A stretch of 64,000 nt of DNA from Styela clava (GCF_964204865.1 NC_135263.1:15607426-15671425); one strand, 5' to 3'. Shown: positions 1 through 35,000, counted from the first letter of the stretch. The notes: generated by a model not told the origin, from the letters alone. Program-made: numbers and translations.

Positions 1-4
1 ATAG

Positions 5-21329
<21,325 letters not shown>

Positions 21330-21331
<2 letters not shown>

Positions 21332-21335
21332 TAAA
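21330..21335 (+). terminator. Candidate poly(A) signal overlapping the BTAF1 stop codon
   Basis: AATAAA shares its first two bases with the TAA stop at 21329-21331. If used, the 3' UTR would be only about 15-30 nt. I saw no other canonical hexamer in the next 100 bp. Confidence 0.35.
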
Positions 21336-24300
21336 AACCACTGCTTCATACATTTCCTATTTTCCAGTTAGAATGTATTTTCTGTCTTACTCATGAAACA
21401 TATTGTGTGGCTCATATATGGAGAAACAAAAATAATACTCAGTTCTATATGATTTCATGTTACTTACTTCTCAGTGAATTTCCATTGTCTTGAAACTTAA
21501 TGTTACCCGAATAGGGCCGGCCCCGTACTTCCCTATGCCCCACACTCATTCTAGGTGTAAATTATTAAATTTGACCAATATAAATCATAATCATGTATAA
21601 GTCAGCATGTTTATTTGGGCATGCAAGTCTGTTGAAGTAAAATTTTTGTACTTAGTCAAAGGGTAACAAGATGAAAATGTCCAATTTCTTAGTCGCAGAT
21701 AGGTCCCACAAAATAAGTTCGGGCTGGCCATGTTCGCAAAGGCTCGTGAGTCGTGATGCAACATATTTTTCAGTGTTCCATATTTCCGATTCTAGCAATG
21801 ATGTCAACAATATTGAATATTTTTTTCTGTATTTTTTTGTTTATGTTTGTGTTTTGGTAAAACAATGTTCCAATATTGCAAGGTTCATTTTTCTCAGTTA
21901 AACGTTATACATGCATATCAGTGGCTAGTCTTTGTAAGACGAAAGGTGTGAATAGGCTCCACATGGAAATGTTATTGATACAGACTAGTAATGAATTACA
22001 TCAATTGTGTCGAACAAGTTACTGAACTGTTTCGAAATGTGTCATCTTCACAAACTAAGTTAAAGTGGAAACGAATCTTTGCCCACCCTATTTTCTTACA
22101 GCTGAAAATTATTATATGATCACCCTACTAGAAGGTTCAAAAAAATGTCAGGTACTGAATGGAGTTTACACGAGATCTAGTGTTATTGTTCTATAGGCAA
22201 AGGAAATCTTGAGTGTTGTAGTCAATTGAATCATAATGAGAGATTTCAATAACAATAAAAAAAATAATGCTGGTTGTGTTGTAGCAAATTGGGAAAACAA
22301 TAAATTATTCATATCGTATTCATAATTTAAACCAGTTTTGATTATTTAATGTCTCTTTGTGTTACTAGCTGCTATCTATTGCAGGTTTTCAATATTTGAT
22401 GTGACGTTTGATATTTATGTTGTTTATTATAATTGGACCATTGAGATGGGGGTAAATGTTTCATTTAGTAACATCAAGCATCTCGATTAAAAAAAAAAAA
22501 GTTTCTAAAACAATGATTACACACCAGGGTGTGAAACCAATGTACAGTCTGGGCTCCATTTATTTGTTCAAATGCATTCATGTCGACAGAAAATAATATA
22601 ATATATCACCTTTAAGGCTCTCAGTAATTTCGTTTTTTTTATCTGGCTTTTCGATCAGATAGCAACAGCATGCCAGTGTTTTTGAGTGCATGGTTTAATC
22701 ATATCTATTTGCATTATGCTCATTGTTATGTTTTTCTCTTAGGAGCTTTGTAATTTACAAAAGTAAAAGAATCAGACTTCATACTGCTTGTTTTTTTTAA
22801 ATATATTTTCCTGTCGGTATTAGTCAAAATGAAAGGACTATTTGGCCGAGAAGTTTTTAAACTGATAATTCTATTCCATACCCTGTCCTTGGTGGCGGTG
22901 GGGTAAATAAACATTTCCAATCTAAATTTTACCAAGAAACGGGTTCTGGGTCATAGGCACTAGGCACACGAAATTTTGCGATTTTCAATGCCCAGAAAAG
23001 CGTTTTTAGACTGTCGTGGGACTCGACAAATCTTATATTGATTACGGTTTTCTTTTCAGTATCTTATATTGCTGCTTTTCAATCAAAAAATTTAGATAGA
23101 TCGCGGATTTACTCCATTTGTCTTTAGAACCTCACCGCCGATGAACGTTTAATCGCTCTCACCGAATTCACAATTCTGTGCAAGTACAAAAATAAAATAA
23201 ATATCATTGTTACCGTGGCACAAATTTGTGATTTATAGAGAATAAACACCAATGTAAAGGACGTTTACGGCCTAAATAACACGCCACGCTGATGAAAACA
23301 ATCGGCGATTTTAGCAGAGATTTATGCCTGATAAATGGACTGAAGGCGATATTAGAGAGATGAAATTGTTGGCATCTAGGGTTAGTGAAGCTCGTGCAAT
23401 CGGTAGCTCAAAATCCAGGTCAATTGGCGTGTTGACATGCGTATAGTCAAAATTTTATTGTTGCCAGAAACGTTATATAAATTTTTTTTTTTTTGTTTAT
23501 TTCTAAGTACAAGCGAGAAAATATCTTGACACTCGTTTAGTAAATGTGCAAAGAAAATGTCGTTGAGAGCCGGTTGAGAAGATTTGTATTCAGTGCCACT
23601 CCATTCCGCATTCGAATAACTCGGAAGTTTATGTATTTGATTGGTTGTCCAATCGCCATCGTTCTCTACCAATGGAACTTGAACATCGGGCGTTTTTAGC
23701 AGAAGCATTCCGTTTTGGGGAACTCTTTACGATTGGTTTCAGAACAGTTTACTTGGATACCTTCAAATTTTGCAATTTACTTGTTGACGATTGTGGTTTA
23801 TCGTAAATATGGATGATTTTGCGGTAGTCTTTTTTATTATTGATCTTGACCCGAGAGAAGTTTTCTTTGTTGTCTACAACCTATCTATGTTCTTTTACTT
23901 GGAAAAAGTGGTGAATTTCACCGAAAAAAGAGACACAATGGCTGCATTGAAGGTAAATTCCACCACCTGAATCGCTGGTGTGACGACAAGTATGTTCCCA
24001 CCGCTTTGCTCAATTTGCCACTCAGCGACCTACTCACCAAGATATATATCTCAATATCAAATCTACTAACTATATAAGAATACTCACGGAATTTGGAGCC
24101 TTTACGACCATGTAAGAACGTTTACTATGTATGCGTTTCATTAGAAACCACAATAAGGTCACAATTCGAAACACACAAAATTAAAAACCACCAAAAATTT
24201 ACCTTCATTACATAAACCAAAATCAACTTGCAATAAAGCATGTGTCGGCGACGTTCTTGTTCCTCGAACAGATATTACGTCGCACGACATGTTTTTTAGC

Positions 24301-24461
24301 CTTAATTAAGTGGTAAATCGTTTTTGTGGTTTAAAATTGTTGAATGAATAGCGCCGTAAGAGCTACTTTTTTCATTAATCTTGTTTTCGGTTACTCGACC
24401 TGATCCGAACGAATCTTGTATCTCATTTCACTTAAGCTGCCGCTGATCACTGAGTGGAAGT
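21336..24461. other. Intergenic region between BTAF1 and the membrane-protein gene
   Basis: 3.1 kb without a gene I can support. It holds a poly(A) run at about 22490. A minus-strand open frame at 23382-23708 (108 codons) has reasonable composition but no recognisable domain and no convincing splice context. The last few hundred bases should hold the promoter of the gene starting at 24462; I see no clear TATA box. Confidence 0.5.
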
Positions 24462-27400
24462 ATGATCGTCTTCTGTGCGCTGTTGGTATTTTGTTTCTTT
24501 GAGTTGTCATCTGCTCAGAAAAAAGACTACACTACTGGAGCAGGTATGTCAAAAACTTACAAATGTGTCATTTTTACGAATGTGTCATACATCCAAGTAG
24601 TTATTTTTTATTATTCTGATATGAATGGGGAAAGTAGCGCTACTAAAAACAATAATTTCCAGGCTTCACAAATTGGCGTATATACGGCTATTTGAATTCC
24701 GTAGTTTTATTGTGTTTATCTTGTTTAAAAATCAATTCTGTATGGTCTTTGCACAAAAAGTATTCTAGGTGTAACTAATTTTGTCAAAGTTCGCGACCGC
24801 AACGCTCGCATTAGCCTGAAAATTCATGAATTAACCAAATGTTGCACATTAACAATTTTACATTTATGACTAATTCCTTGCACTCCAATTAGGTACAGAC
24901 AAAATCAATGACTGTCCAATGTCTTGAACAACACAAAAAAATTTGTGTAAGTAAAAATTCTGCTGTAAATTGAATGACATTTGAATTCGTGAAATTTGTT
25001 AAAACCTGAATCATATACAGCTTGCGGTTTGTAGCAAAATTTTGGTCCGAATGCATTTGGGATGTAAATTAAGACCACCAAGACATTTCAATATAGCCCA
25101 CAAACCAACTGATAGTCCTCAGATTAAGTGCTGGCATTTTAATGCATTGTGTAATACATTATGTTATAACATGTTCGTTTCTTATAACCGGTTAGCAATT
25201 CGTTGGGTTCACGAAACTGCTACATAAGGAACATTCCTTCCTCTACATCATATTTCCCCCTCCGGCTATCCGTAATCTTTTGGCCTCGGCATATGTTGCT
25301 TGGAGGCAATTGAGTAACGCGATCGTCGTCGTATTCGTTGGAGTTTTGTCACCTGTCAAACGAGTGTGTCGTATAAAATTTTTAACGAGATTTCATAGCG
25401 GCAATAATCGAAGGTATTGGACTTATCTGACGTGGTGGGGCAACTTCATTTGCACATGGCGAGATTTAAAAGATCATCCGACCAGCAAGGTTTGTGTAAA
25501 AATATGAGCAATTTTAATTAGTTTTCACCCATATATTATATAAAATTTCGGAGAAAATAACAACCAATCAGGCTTTTGAAAGAAAGAAATCGTTGCATTG
25601 TGTGTGTGCATTGCCGTGTGATTACACAAAGGGCGAATGTGAATAATAATGTTGCCAAAGCAATTTAACATAATATTGTTTAGTACCACTTTCGGAAACG
25701 ATTCCAAGTATGATAACTATTCATTTGCTTTATATATAGATCCTAATAGTATGTCATTTCGATGCATTAGAAATGATGTTGCAACTGCAGTAATAAACCA
25801 CATGTGTGTTCACCACATACAATATTTCCTTTAAGTTTGTTTTCATCACATATATATGATATAGATGTATTTCCTTTCACTTGGATAACATGGTTAGTTA
25901 ATAAAGACAGTCTGCTGAAAACCAGTTTAGCTGAAGATAGCTAATGTGTTAAATTAAACATCGTGATGTAGACATGTAGATTAGTTGGAATCCATAATTT
26001 TGACGGGGTTTATTATCTTTTGAGTAACAGCTGATGCTTATTTGATTCATGCAAAAAATTTTACGTCTGTCGAACAACGAGCACCTTGGGCTATGCAATA
26101 AAATTGGTCAATGGCTTGTTATCTTTTATGGCTTGCAATAAAGTGTTTCAATCCATAGTGAAAATCTAGTTCTATAATAGAGATGGAGATTCGAATAAGT
26201 CATGGGTATTGGATATTTCGAATAGTCTAATTTAGTGTGAACGTAGGTCATGTCATTTAGCAGAAAATCTGAGGATCAGCTTGCTCACGAAAGACAAGGT
26301 AAAACCTAATATATATATATAACAATATACAGATAGTGCAATTCTCCAATAGCATTTAGACATGATTTGGATTTAATTGCAGTAACTTGGGATGGTGTGT
26401 GTGTATACTTAACGTTGTTGTTTGATTGCGTATCAATGATTCTTAACATTTTTTGATATATTCCTCTCTGCGCCTATTTTGGATTTCTGTATTCCTCCTT
26501 CGCAACGCATAAAAACCATATTTTTGGACACGTAGTGGACATAACGATCGTTTCAAAATTTTGTTGTTATTGGTATTATTATTTGTCTCCGTCAACACGT
26601 TTTGAAGAAATCGCTTTTCTCTTCGAATACTGGACCAATGGCTTTGAAATTTCCTGTGGTTAAAGATAAAAATTTTCTCCAGAAGGCTATTACTTTTTAT
26701 GTGACTCTACGTGTCCATATATTTGAGCATAGCTCTCTTGTCATTATTAATTGTTCAATTTTAGGCTTTTTTTGTTGTTGTTACGTGCAACTCGCGTTTC
26801 GGGTTTTTCACGGCTGGGATCATGGCCCATAAATATATATATTATGATATATATATGGTATAATATATATTATGAGGTAACGCTTTGAAATTTCTTCCCC
26901 AAATCCTCGAAAATTCCTCTATAGTGAGCAATTTTGCTTAGACTTAGACATATTATGAAGTCTGTGCAAGTGATGAAATACTAACCATTCGGCTTATGCC
27001 TGCATTCAATTCATGGACGCCAGAAATGAAAATTACTTTTTGGATTAGCATTATCCCGAATACGTAGGCCTGAGAATAATTTTGTACATTGATGTCCAAT
27101 ATGTCAGAATAGATATGTTCATAGGAATCCCAGCCAAATTGCTTTATGTAACCTTTCCGATTGTGTTAGCATCCTATCGAATGATCGTGTATTCGTGAAT
27201 TGTATCTATCACGCTATATAATACGTAATTTTAGTCTATGAAATCAAGAGCTATCTGTATTGTAGGAAATATTAAAAAAATAAATGCACTGTAATTCTGC
27301 ACGGAGGATGTTGACCTCACAAATTATGATGATCAAAAATTAAAGTTAATTGATCGGTAACAAAGTAATACGCTGTTAGGGCCATACGAGTCTACGCGGT

Positions 27401-30390
27401 GAGAAAACCGGTGGTACCAGGTATTATTATCAGGTAGAACAACGAAATGAAGCGCTCAATTATATTCTACACAGACTGCCTACGGGTCAAAAACGATTCA
27501 TTTCTACTGTTAGGAAATACGTGGGTTTATTCTTGAATGTCTACAATTTTATATTATTTGTCACGAAGGAAACATGTTACGTGTGACGTTAGGCGACGCT
27601 ATTCGCAGAAATTTGGATTAATTACAATTTGCAAAAATTGAATGTGAATTTTTTGGCTTTACATAAAATATGTATTTCTCTGTTTAGAATGAACTTTATG
27701 ATGGTTTATTATTTTATACACGTATTTTTGGCGTATTCAATGATTACGAACCATCATGCATTTTGTAGTAGCATTGTGACGTCACCTTCGTACCAAGCCG
27801 CCGTTTATTTTTTATTAATGTCAAAGAGATAATTTGGAATAACAATAAAAAAATTTTCATTCCTTGTTTTAAACAAAATTTGAGAAAAGTTGATACTTAT
27901 TCATTTGAATGAAACATGCAGCATTTATATTTATTTTACTTTGTTTTCAGATCAATACGTTCTCACTGTATTTCTTCCATTGCTTGCTATTGCAATTCTT
28001 GCATGTGCCGGAGGATGTTGTTACATGGAACGTCGAAGAAGGCGGAGAAAAAAAAGAAATGGAGGTATATAAAACAATATAAATATGTTAAATTTGCCTT
28101 AAAGAGTGAGATACGAATGGGTTTGATAAATTTTTAATGTGTAACGTTAGTGACAATATTTCACGCAGTTTTTCCATAAATATTAAATCTATACATTTCG
28201 CAAAATATGGGTAACAGTGATAATTTTTATGAAAATGTAACAAAACTGACATATTTTAATTGAAAGCATCATCTATCAATACTGTAACCATGTTGGCATT
28301 ATCAGGTATAGATCCTGAAGAACTTCGACAACAGCAAGATTTCGATGACACGGCATCAGTAATAAGCACGGCTTCTACAAGGAAACGTCATTACCTGAAT
28401 CCTACACCAACTACAGGTAGGCCCAAATGTTAATGAAATGCTATTATATTAGCGTTTTGTTTTTGCCATACAGAAATAAAATGTCACCAATATTCACCAG
28501 TTAGTAGCAAGTAGCCAAAATCACACAGTTAATTAAACAAAGCAGTATTGGCGTTATCATGTACATTATCTTCAAGATTCATATCCAGCCTATATGAAGT
28601 AAAATGTTTTCAATGAAATGATTTCTATTTCATTCAAATGTAGTAACCGTGGATATACTTTCCAGGTCGTCTCGTGAGGGGAGTATCAGTTCGTAGCAAT
28701 TACTCTACACTCGGAGAACCTCTGTATGAATCGTTCAAGAAAGAAAGGAGTCGCAACTCTACGAGGAATCCTGATTATCGCGACGAACGAGGTCACAGGA
28801 ATCAAGATTTGCCGGATTATGAAGATAGACGTCGACAGCAGAGACCGAATAGTCGTCCTAGCACTGGTTACGGTGAAAGGCCACTTTCACGCTCTCGTTC
28901 GATGGTAGATGTACGATATGGACATGATGACGATTCCGGTAGCCTACGACGTACGAGGTCGTCCACTAACTTGGATAAATATAGAAACTCAACAGCTGAT
29001 TCCGGATATCCAGAGAACCAAAGTCTGGATGAAGCCGATAACATGTATGAGTATTTGAACGGTAGGGCGGGACAAGAACCACAGGATAATACTTCAAACA
29101 TAAGATATAATCGGCCGCCTTCTCCGGCACAATCTGACTGGTCGGTACGCACTGCACCTCCACAAACTGGGTACGATAATCACATGAAACCGTTGTCTAG
29201 CAGGCCGTCTTCGCGGCCCTCTTCAATGGTGGACTTCCCACTTCCACAGGGTGCACGAGAAAGGCGTCCACTTAGTAGAATGCGGTCTTTGTCACAACCA
29301 AATTTAAATGCCATTGGATCTAAAACATACCCGCAAGGAATATTGAAAAAGGGCCCTCCAAGTGATGAGGGAAAATATCCAGGAATGTCAAATCAGACTT
29401 CAAATTCATCCGACTCGGGTATAAAAGATATTTATGGCGAAATTCCTGATATGACTGGAAGATCATCACGGATGAGCCAACGTCACATGCTACCAAATAT
29501 GATGGATGTAAGTAAATATATAGCCTAACACCTGAATATTTTTCGTAACTCCTGTACGTTACTGACTAGTAACTGTCATATTATATCATTATTTGCTTGT
29601 GTAAGCTAAAGTTTACCAAAAAAATCACTATCTTCGAATTATGGTTTTTGACTATGACTAGTTAGTTACTCAGGATAATCACACGTGATTCTCGCAGCAC
29701 AGAGTGGGCAACTTAGGTACCACACGTTATGTGGAACCCGAAAGTTTGCCTCATTTCGTTCAAACTGGTCCAACTCCATGACTAGTAACTGCCATGCTTA
29801 ATCATTACAATCCTCGAATTGAAGCTCTTGACTATGACTAGTTACCCAGAATATTCACCAATACTTCTCATAGGACAGAGCATGTAAACTAGTTAAGTTT
29901 TATGGAACCCACAAGTTTGTCCCATTTCGTTTCAGCCCAAAGGTCTATAGGCCTGCGTGTAAAAAGCTGCTGTGGTCATGATCGGAACAAAAATATGGGT
30001 AAATAATAATGATACACTTTTTATTATTTGCAGGACATGTCAAATTTCAGACCGAGTAGCAGACCCGCATCAGTAATGAGCTATGGATCCAACGCAAATC
30101 GAAGACAGAGTTATGATCCATATTTCACACCGAACTACGGTAATTATTCTACCGGAATGACGTCACATCACCAACACCGACCACAATCAGTGGGATATAA
30201 TGAACCTCCTGTATATTCTATTACCGGTAACGGATACCATCAACAACAGATGGGAATGCAAGATATGTATGGGGGACATCAGTCACATCATGGTCATAAT
30301 TACGATCCATATCAGGTATACGGTACTGGATACGGATGGGGTCAGCAAACACATCATCAGGGTCATCGGTACCGGGCATCAATGTATTAA
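24462..30390 (+). CDS. Single-pass membrane protein with long Ser/Arg/Tyr-rich cytoplasmic tail
   Basis: I do not recognise a specific family. Five exons, 24462-24543, 27951-28064, 28306-28416, 28666-29507 and 30034-30390, join in phases 1, 1, 1, 0 to give 501 residues. Residues 1-18 are a signal peptide (MIVFCALLVFCFFELSSA). About 12 residues of ectodomain follow, then a membrane helix at about 31-53 (VLTVFLPLLAIAILACAGG, CCYM) and the basic anchor RRRRRRKKR. The 430-residue tail is disordered and rich in Ser, Arg, Pro and Tyr. It carries basophilic-kinase or 14-3-3-like motifs (RSRSMV, RRTRSSTN, RMRSLSQPN), RPSSRPSS repeats, and a His/Gln/Tyr/Gly-rich end closing in RYRASMY. An ectodomain this short is odd: the first intron is 3.4 kb with phase 1 on both sides, so extracellular exons may have been missed or be alternative. 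Tail and anchor recall Ig-family junction receptors of the LSR/ILDR kind, which is only a suggestion. An AATAAA at 30839 could end the transcript. Confidence 0.75.
26829..26878. repeat. AT-rich palindromic simple repeat
   Basis: Alternating TA runs with dyad symmetry in intron 1 of the gene starting at 24462; probably a simple-sequence tract. Confidence 0.7.
29562..29942 (+). repeat. Imperfect tandem duplication in intron 4
   Basis: Two diverged copies, from 29562 and 29778 (offset about 217 bp), share GACTAGTAACTG, TTGACTATGACTAGTTA, a TATGGAACCC-like segment and TTTCGTTC/TTTCGTTT. They lie between the last two exons of the membrane-protein gene. Confidence 0.65.
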
Positions 30391-32090
30391 AATAATTCGG
30401 CATCAAACGCCGGAATGTATTACTCGGTTCCATCCAAAACAAAATATTGGAAGCCGACGGCCGCACGTCCGCCATTTGCTTGGAAGTGGAGTATGTGGAG
30501 AGGCCTGTTCACGAATCCGTACAAAAATGAATTTTTGTTCGGTGTAAGTTTGTCGTACCCTGCTTGCTTTATTGTGACCTTTGTATAAAGTTTCGATTTA
30601 TTATTGGCGCAAGCGAGAGTGGTTTTAATAATCAATGTGCAGAGTTTCATCTATCTATTTATTGAATTAAATTTCCAGTTATATGTTACCAAGCACTTAT
30701 AGACGTTGAATGCCCTTTTTGTTTCTTATTTTGTACCAGCAAGCAATTTTTATCATTATTTGCATGCCTTACAAATCAACTAGAATATATCTGAAGGTTT
30801 TTTTTGTTCAATATATTATGCTCAAAAACGCTACTACAATAAAATATTATTACAAAAAGTTGTCTTCAGTTTTATGTAATATTAAAAAAATATATATCTT
30901 AACTTTCAAACACATGTATCAAGTTTCGAGAAATATGGATCAAGTTAAGCATTATGTTACGAAAGGAGATATGTCAGTGTTCACTTGCTGGTTTGCTGAA
31001 CTGTAAAAGAACCAATATGCTCACTTCAATCTTTGGAAAAATAATCAAACATGAGAAATTAACTGTATTATCAGGGAATATATCTATGCCTCAAATAGAC
31101 CGCAACTTGTGTGAGTGCGTTGGATCAGTGATACTCAGAATCGACAATATCGACCCCTAGAAGGAGATTCAATGGGATTTATAAAAAGGAGTGGTAGGAG
31201 GTGTATCACGCATTCTCAAAATGTCAGAGTCATCGGCCAAATTGTTTTGTTTATGTGTCTATTGTGAACGTTAATAATACCTGATTCATTGGTGATATAA
31301 TAATAACAAATGTATTGCGTCTTGCTGGATTTGATGTTGTCAGAAGATGTGATAGTTCACAAGATGCGAACTTGTCTTTGAACTATTTGACATATCAATA
31401 TTGGCTTGTATTATAAAGATAATATATTATATATATTGTATAATAAAAAAGGGTGTGTCGTTTCTGTTTCTGCAAATAGCAACAAAAATCATTTTCTAAT
31501 TATGAAGAATAGCTTACAAATCGACATAGTAACCCAATTATGTAATCCGATAAACGTAGAATTATCCAACCATACAAGAAATCTTTTCGAAATCAAAATA
31601 ATTATTGAGTACAAATATGCGGAAGGTGACAATTTAAATTTAAATAAAGAAATGACGAATAAATGCGCCAGATAACTATTTACCTCATTGTTTTGATAGT
31701 GTAAAGCAGTGGTTCCCACCATGGGGTCCACAGAGAAGTTGGAGGGGCCACCTAGTTTCATTGTTTGATAAGGCTATTCCACAGGGTGTTTCCACTTTGT
31801 TGAGCATGAATTGTTTAAACGAAATTGGATTAAAAATTGACTTTGATTGATCTGCCAATCAAAGTAACACTATGAATAACACTGGAATGATAAACAGGGG
31901 GCCATGACTACCAAAACCCATCCGGATGGGAGCTACGGGATAATAAAGGTTGAGAACCACTGGTGTAAAGCTTAATATTGAAGATGATAAAAGTGATTTA
32001 AAAATCATTGATAAAGTATGTATAAACTAAATTTACGTTCCATATCATTATCTTCTATACAGGTGACATCATCATCACGTAAAACATTAA
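30391..32090. other. Convergent 3' region between two genes
   Basis: The plus-strand membrane-protein gene ends at 30390 and the minus-strand channel gene at 32091, so this 1.7 kb holds both 3' UTRs. AATAAA occurs at 30839-30844 and again near 31441 on the plus strand. Only the hAT element at 31707 is recognisable; no coding exons were found. Confidence 0.5.
31707..31962. mobile_element. hAT-type MITE with perfect target duplication
   Basis: Left end CAGTGGTTCCCACCATGGGG, right end GGTTGAGAACCACTG. The 8-mer GTGTAAAG lies exactly on both sides (31699-31706 and 31963-31970). Because the duplication is intact this copy is likely young. It is 256 bp and non-coding. Confidence 0.9.
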
Positions 32091-35000
32091 TCACGAATTT
32101 TTGCTTTGTCTCAATCCTTTAACCTTGTTATCGGCTGCGTCTACCACATGACGTAAAAATCTATATCCCCGGCCCGAAGAACGTTTTGGAGCTTTGTTTC
32201 CCGATCCTTCAGGTAGTAATTCTGAGGCAGATAATTTTTTGGGTGGAGGTTTGTCACGATCTTGTTTTAAAATCTCCCTGTGAATACGATGTGTTAGTTG
32301 TTTTTATTTAATTACAATTAAAGAGTTAAATATATCATTGCGAGTGGGGTTGATGGCGTGATGCACACATGCAGCCAAAATATACATATACAGCCAACTC
32401 ATATATATGTATATGCAGTGGCGTATCGAGGGTGTGGCAGCCATGGCTCGTGCCATGGGCGCCGTTTGGACAGGGGCGCAAAAACGGCGAAATATTTCAT
32501 TTGTACAATGTTTCAATCAAATAATTTCAAATCGGAAATAATTGAAACTCGTATTTTTACGTAAATAGTAACGTACAAGTATCTCAATTCAATAACAGTC
32601 GTCAAAAATTGTTAGTCAATGATCAAAGGGGCGCATTTTCAAACTTTGCCATGGGCGCCATTTTACCTAGATACGCCACTGTGTATATGTGATTAACTGT
32701 ATATGGTTTGGATGAATGTATATACCTTATGTTTTTGCAAATGTATATTATGTTACAATCATTGTGCTGATTTATACGACTAAATGCTAAACCGTTTAAT
32801 ATGGATTATAAAGTCCAGCCTACGCTATTATCTAAATATGCATTACTTCGCTTTTCTCTTTAGCATCATTTGTGTTCTCGGATAATTTTTGACAACATCA
32901 TGCAGATCGTTTTTCTTCAAGATAAACAAGGTAGCAAATCCCGGAGAAAATATGTTTGCAGTTCGTCTGTTTGCTCCTCCAATGGCAAGAAGACTGAATA
33001 TAAAATGAAAATGTAAAATATAGAATATGACTTAGAAAGAAACGCACTGCATAACTGTTATAAACTATAGCACAAAAGCACTAGAATAGCTCTTAAGGGT
33101 TTCTTGCCATCCCGTTTCCTAGACATTTACCTGATTTCACCAAATGCTGTTCCAGCTGATAAAGTCGCGAATACTTGAGCTTTTGTTTCGCCGACAACCT
33201 GCACGCAGCCATTACTTATGATATACATTTCTTTCCCGATTTCGCCCTGTGAATTATGATTAGAAGTATTGCCTGAGTTAATTGGTAGTCGCCGTAGAAA
33301 CATGACAGATTGCAGCTTGAGTTGTTTATGCTAGTTCAGTGCCCTTACAATACGTACGCATCATCTTAGAAATATTTGGGATGTAATAGAATGATGCGTG
33401 ATTTTCTATAGCCTTGTCCGAGAAAAAAGTTCTATTGAACGAAAGTAACATAATGTAATTTTGAGGATTGAGCATCTAATCGCATACATGTACTTAATTG
33501 ACACGCACGTACAAGTGCAGTAATTAAATCGTTCTTAGTGCCTCTGGCATGACATTATATTTTCAGTTTTGGATCAGATAGGGTTGCATTTTTGTTAACT
33601 TGTCAGGTGTCAAACTAGAATTTACGATTTTTAATTTACCTTCTTACAAATGTAATCTCCTGGAAGATAAAGTACTGGACGAAGTTTCAGCACCAAATCG
33701 TTTAGTAATTGTTGATCGCACCCTTTGAACAACTGTACTTTGTTTAGAACTGCAATATGTACGTTGATGGCAATGTCAGCATGCATTTTAACTGGGATCT
33801 GACTCAGTAAATGTTCTTCGTCTAAAACCAACAAAAAAAAAAAAAATTGTGAACTATTGGACATAAAATACACGTTAGTATATATTTGTTGAGAAAACTA
33901 CGCCAAGCAACCCTTTTCACATAAAAACATCTATCGGCTGTCAATTTCGATTTCGATGACTTAGTATAAAACACATTTCACTAAGTGCACAATGGAATTT
34001 TCAAATTATAACTGAGAGTAACGACTTACTCACCTAGCCGAAGTAAATATTTTATTAAAGTCAGCAAGCAAGGCATAGTGTGTTATTTGAATGGTATACG
34101 GGCCCCTACGAGAAACACGAACATAGATAAATGATTAAATACAAATAAAAATAAGCACATATTACCCAATATTTTTTGAGTTTCCCATGTATATTCAAAC
34201 CACTGACGAACTTTTTTCTGTACAGATGGTGGAATGTTATTGAGTTCCATGTAATAAATGCAATTATTTTTCTTTCTTCGATAATCTGCCTGCTCTGCTG
34301 AATGTGCTTGAACACAATCTCTAACCTAATTGAAAAAAAAAAAGATAATAAATACTGAAACTGCTTATCTGTTAAATTTATATTTTTATAAAAAATTACT
34401 GTAAAAACTAACTAACCTGTCCGATGACGATAGAAAATATAAATAAACCCAAGAAAAAATTTGTGCATTGAAAAGCAAATTCAAAATTTGTCGTTGGATC
34501 TCCGACGTTTCCGATCGTAACTGTTGTCAGAAAACCCCAATAAAAACATCTGATGTAGCTATAATTCAATAAAAAATAAAATATCGTTAATTTTACATCA
34601 TACAGTCTCACAATCTGCTGAATGTAAACAATAACAATTATTTTATTTCCACGCACATATGGGTCCCAATATGGTTTTGTTAGGGTGGATAGCACATATC
34701 AGGTTGAAGATGTTTCTAGTATTTCCCATCAAACGATGATTTGAGAATACCATTGAAAGAATCGCGTGTGAAGTAAATCGCAAATAAGTATAGATCCAAA
34801 TTGTTAATCTTTGACATTATACACCCTTTACACATCATCAAATAGAAAAGTAAAGGGAAGAAATCTGAGTCAGAATTCCATCCGAATCCGAAATCGCGAA
34901 TCACAAAATTTTGTTTCGAATAGGAGGGAATATTTTCTCGTTTTGTAAAAATAGTTCTAGTACTAATCAACACAGCCGAAATGGTTTAAATAAATTTAAC

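Noticed and set aside
23382-23708. 108-codon minus-strand open frame between BTAF1 and the membrane-protein gene
   Set aside because: Composition is plausible but there is no domain, no clear splice sites and no partner exon; frames of this size occur elsewhere here by chance.
25196-25505. Open frame with faint Ig-like W...C pattern in intron 1 of the gene at 24462
   Set aside because: Its ends would be phase 2 and 0, which cannot be spliced between the phase-1 neighbours; kept only as a remark.
26829-26878. AT palindrome considered as origin or regulatory hairpin
   Set aside because: Looks like a simple TA-rich tract, common in this AT-rich genome.
33873-34110. Extra CNG channel exon around 34030-34090 (frame with LLADFNKIFTS)
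   Set aside because: Exons 34325-34166 and 33821-33640 join directly in phase 1 with unbroken homology, leaving no residues for it.
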